From assembly GCA_035623255.1 (NCBI GenBank), contig DASPTU010000082.1, forward strand, positions 1 through 64,000: 64,000 nucleotides of DNA, in the 5' to 3' direction. The stretch's first letter is position 1; every line of letters begins with the position of its first letter. The notes under the pieces were generated by a model, which saw only the letters and a program-made list of their open reading frames with translations, had not been told where the DNA came from and searched no databases. The position numbers and the translations under genes were made by a program. This document shows, in pieces, positions 63,185-64,000 of the stretch. This DNA is from JAFAGX01 sp035623255. GTDB lineage: Bacteria; Acidobacteriota; Terriglobia; Terriglobales; Acidobacteriaceae.

Positions 63185-63213
63185 ATTATACGGCGGGAAG
63201 GCTTTCCGAGCAA
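63185..63213 (-). promoter_or_regulatory. Candidate sigma70-type promoter of suf operon
   Basis: On the minus strand: -35 TTGCTC (63213-63208), 17-bp spacer, -10 TATAAT (63190-63185). Start near 63178, giving a leader of about 60 bases before the ATG at 63118. Confidence 0.6.
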
Positions 63214-63335
63214 GGCCAACCGGCGTGCACTAAGGGTTTGGTTCTGGTCGGAAAAGCCGACTCCCGAGCCGAGGGTGGACGCAAGATCACCGCGAATTTC
63301 TGGTTTGCTGCTGCTTTCCTTTATGCTTAGAAAAT

Positions 63336-63815
63336 ATGACGCTACTGGATGCTCAGCAGTACGACCTGGCGCGCGAGCGTCGCCGCCGCAGGCTGATCAT
63401 CCTGCTGATGGTTGTCGCATTCATTGGCGGATGGGCCGCTTACCATCTCCGCAACCACTCTCAACGCGCCGTCGTACGAAGATTTTTCGAGGTATTGCAG
63501 AAACAGGACTACAACTCCGCCTATTCAATTTGGTTCCACGATCCCGATTGGAAGCAGCACCCAGGAAAGTACCCAAATTACCAGTTCAATGATTTCTACC
63601 GTGATTGGGGCCCGGGCGGGGAGTGGGGTTTGATCAAGTCATACCACGTGGACTGCTCCCTGAGTCCAAACGGGGGAAATGGTGTGATTGTGCAGGTCAC
63701 GGTCAATCACCGGGCCGACCACGCGTATGTCTGGGTCGACAAAGGCGATAAGACTTTGTCCTTTTCTCCCTACGACATTGAATGCGGGAATTGGTGGAGC
63801 TGGCTAACCGAATAA
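63336..63815 (+). CDS. Small membrane-anchored protein of unknown function
   Basis: A 159-residue protein: short N-terminus with a basic run, one membrane helix (about 20-38, LIILLMVVAFIGGWAAY), then an extracytoplasmic domain of about 115 residues rich in Trp and Tyr, including HDPDWKQHPGKYPNYQFNDF. There may be a Cys pair (C107, C152) that could form a disulfide. I do not recognise it. The gap to the divergent rrf2 gene is about 217 bp. Confidence 0.7.
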   Translation: MTLLDAQQYDLARERRRRRLIILLMVVAFIGGWAAYHLRNHSQRAVVRRFFEVLQKQDYNSAYSIWFHDPDWKQHPGKYPNYQFNDFYRDWGPGGEWGLIKSYHVDCSLSPNGGNGVIVQVTVNHRADHAYVWVDKGDKTLSFSPYDIECGNWWSWLTE

Positions 63816-63820
63816 GTAGG

Positions 63821-64000
63821 TCAGGCCTTCACCGCGATCTGCTCCAGGGTGTTCTGCAGAGAAGCCTCATCCGCTACATTGAGGCAAAGCTTCGAGCGGT
63901 CGATTTGCCGCATAAGCCCGCAAAGGACCTTTCCGGGGCCAAGTTCCACAAATGCCTGCACTCCTTTGGCTATCAGGAGGCGCATGGACTGCTCCCACTT
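63821..64000 (-). CDS. fabD: FabD, malonyl-CoA:ACP transacylase (C-terminal end only)
   Basis: The last 59 codons of a gene that begins beyond the right edge. The product reads KWEQSMRLLIAKGVQAF, then VELGPGKVLCGLMRQID, typical of the FabD C-terminus, ending at a stop (63823-63821). It loads malonyl groups onto acyl carrier protein for fatty-acid synthesis. Converges with the membrane-anchored protein gene. Confidence 0.85.
   Translation of the reverse strand, partial: KWEQSMRLLIAKGVQAFVELGPGKVLCGLMRQIDRSKLCLNVADEASLQNTLEQIAVKA

Overview
The window looks like a chromosomal segment of a Gram-negative, LPS-making bacterium of moderately high GC. Acidobacteriota (Terriglobia, Koribacter-like) is my best guess. 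This is an inference from the gene repertoire, not from a marker gene: LpxD, a LpxL-type acyltransferase, paired TolC proteins with glycine-rich inserts, a secreted sortilin/VPS10-type BNR-repeat protein, many PilZ proteins, TonB-like proteins, a SUF-only Fe-S system, and many short dispersed intergenic repeats. I see no rRNA, tRNA, CRISPR array, prophage or intact insertion sequence. Both ends cut through genes (secF on the left, fabD on the right).

Layout. 1-9.1 kb is a mostly minus-strand housekeeping block: tgt-yajC-secD-secF (tRNA queuosine and Sec translocon), a YfcE-like phosphoesterase, ispF (isoprenoids), a BioD/MobB-like P-loop NTPase, lpxD and a LpxL-like acyltransferase (lipid A), and an aldo/keto reductase. 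A 47-residue membrane protein lies on the plus strand beside lpxD. 9.1-17.4 kb holds a YjbR/MmcQ protein, the large BNR-repeat protein, galT with a clear intrinsic terminator, a YraN nuclease-fold protein, an EamA exporter, a MOSC protein and a class-III aminotransferase. 17.9-29.7 kb is rich in signalling and envelope genes: four PilZ or PilZ-like proteins (one fused to a YYCPG-type C-terminal domain, one to a pseudo-receiver), a receiver-HD-GYP phosphodiesterase, a TonB-like protein, a glycosyltransferase, a prolyl oligopeptidase, a SYLF protein and a LuxR regulator with a degenerate receiver.

29.8-42.8 kb is mixed accessory and metabolic content: a secreted pilin-like protein, a DmpA-type P1 peptidase, a methyltransferase, a LeuA/citramalate-synthase-like enzyme, a frameshifted secreted protein framed by copies of a 35-bp repeat, a quinone oxidoreductase, DUF1697, a diheme cytochrome next to a DoxX-like membrane protein, a DinB-like protein, an aldehyde dehydrogenase and truA. 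43-48.6 kb carries two tandem TolC-family outer-membrane proteins with hairpins and a candidate promoter-operator between them, then a LPS-core-type glycosyltransferase. 48.7-56.5 kb carries a methylmalonyl-CoA mutase large chain, a helical-repeat protein of unknown function, small zinc-ribbon and FxLYD-like proteins, a NUDIX hydrolase and the TldD/PmbA protease pair.

56.6-63.1 kb is a complete SUF operon on the minus strand in the order rrf2-sufB-sufC-sufD-sufS-sufU-sufT. Several start/stop overlaps indicate translational coupling. A candidate promoter and dyads lie upstream of the Rrf2 regulator, and a REP-like hairpin element is inserted between sufB and sufC. The window ends with a small membrane-anchored protein and the 3' end of fabD. 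All alignments, promoter calls and repeat comparisons were made by eye.
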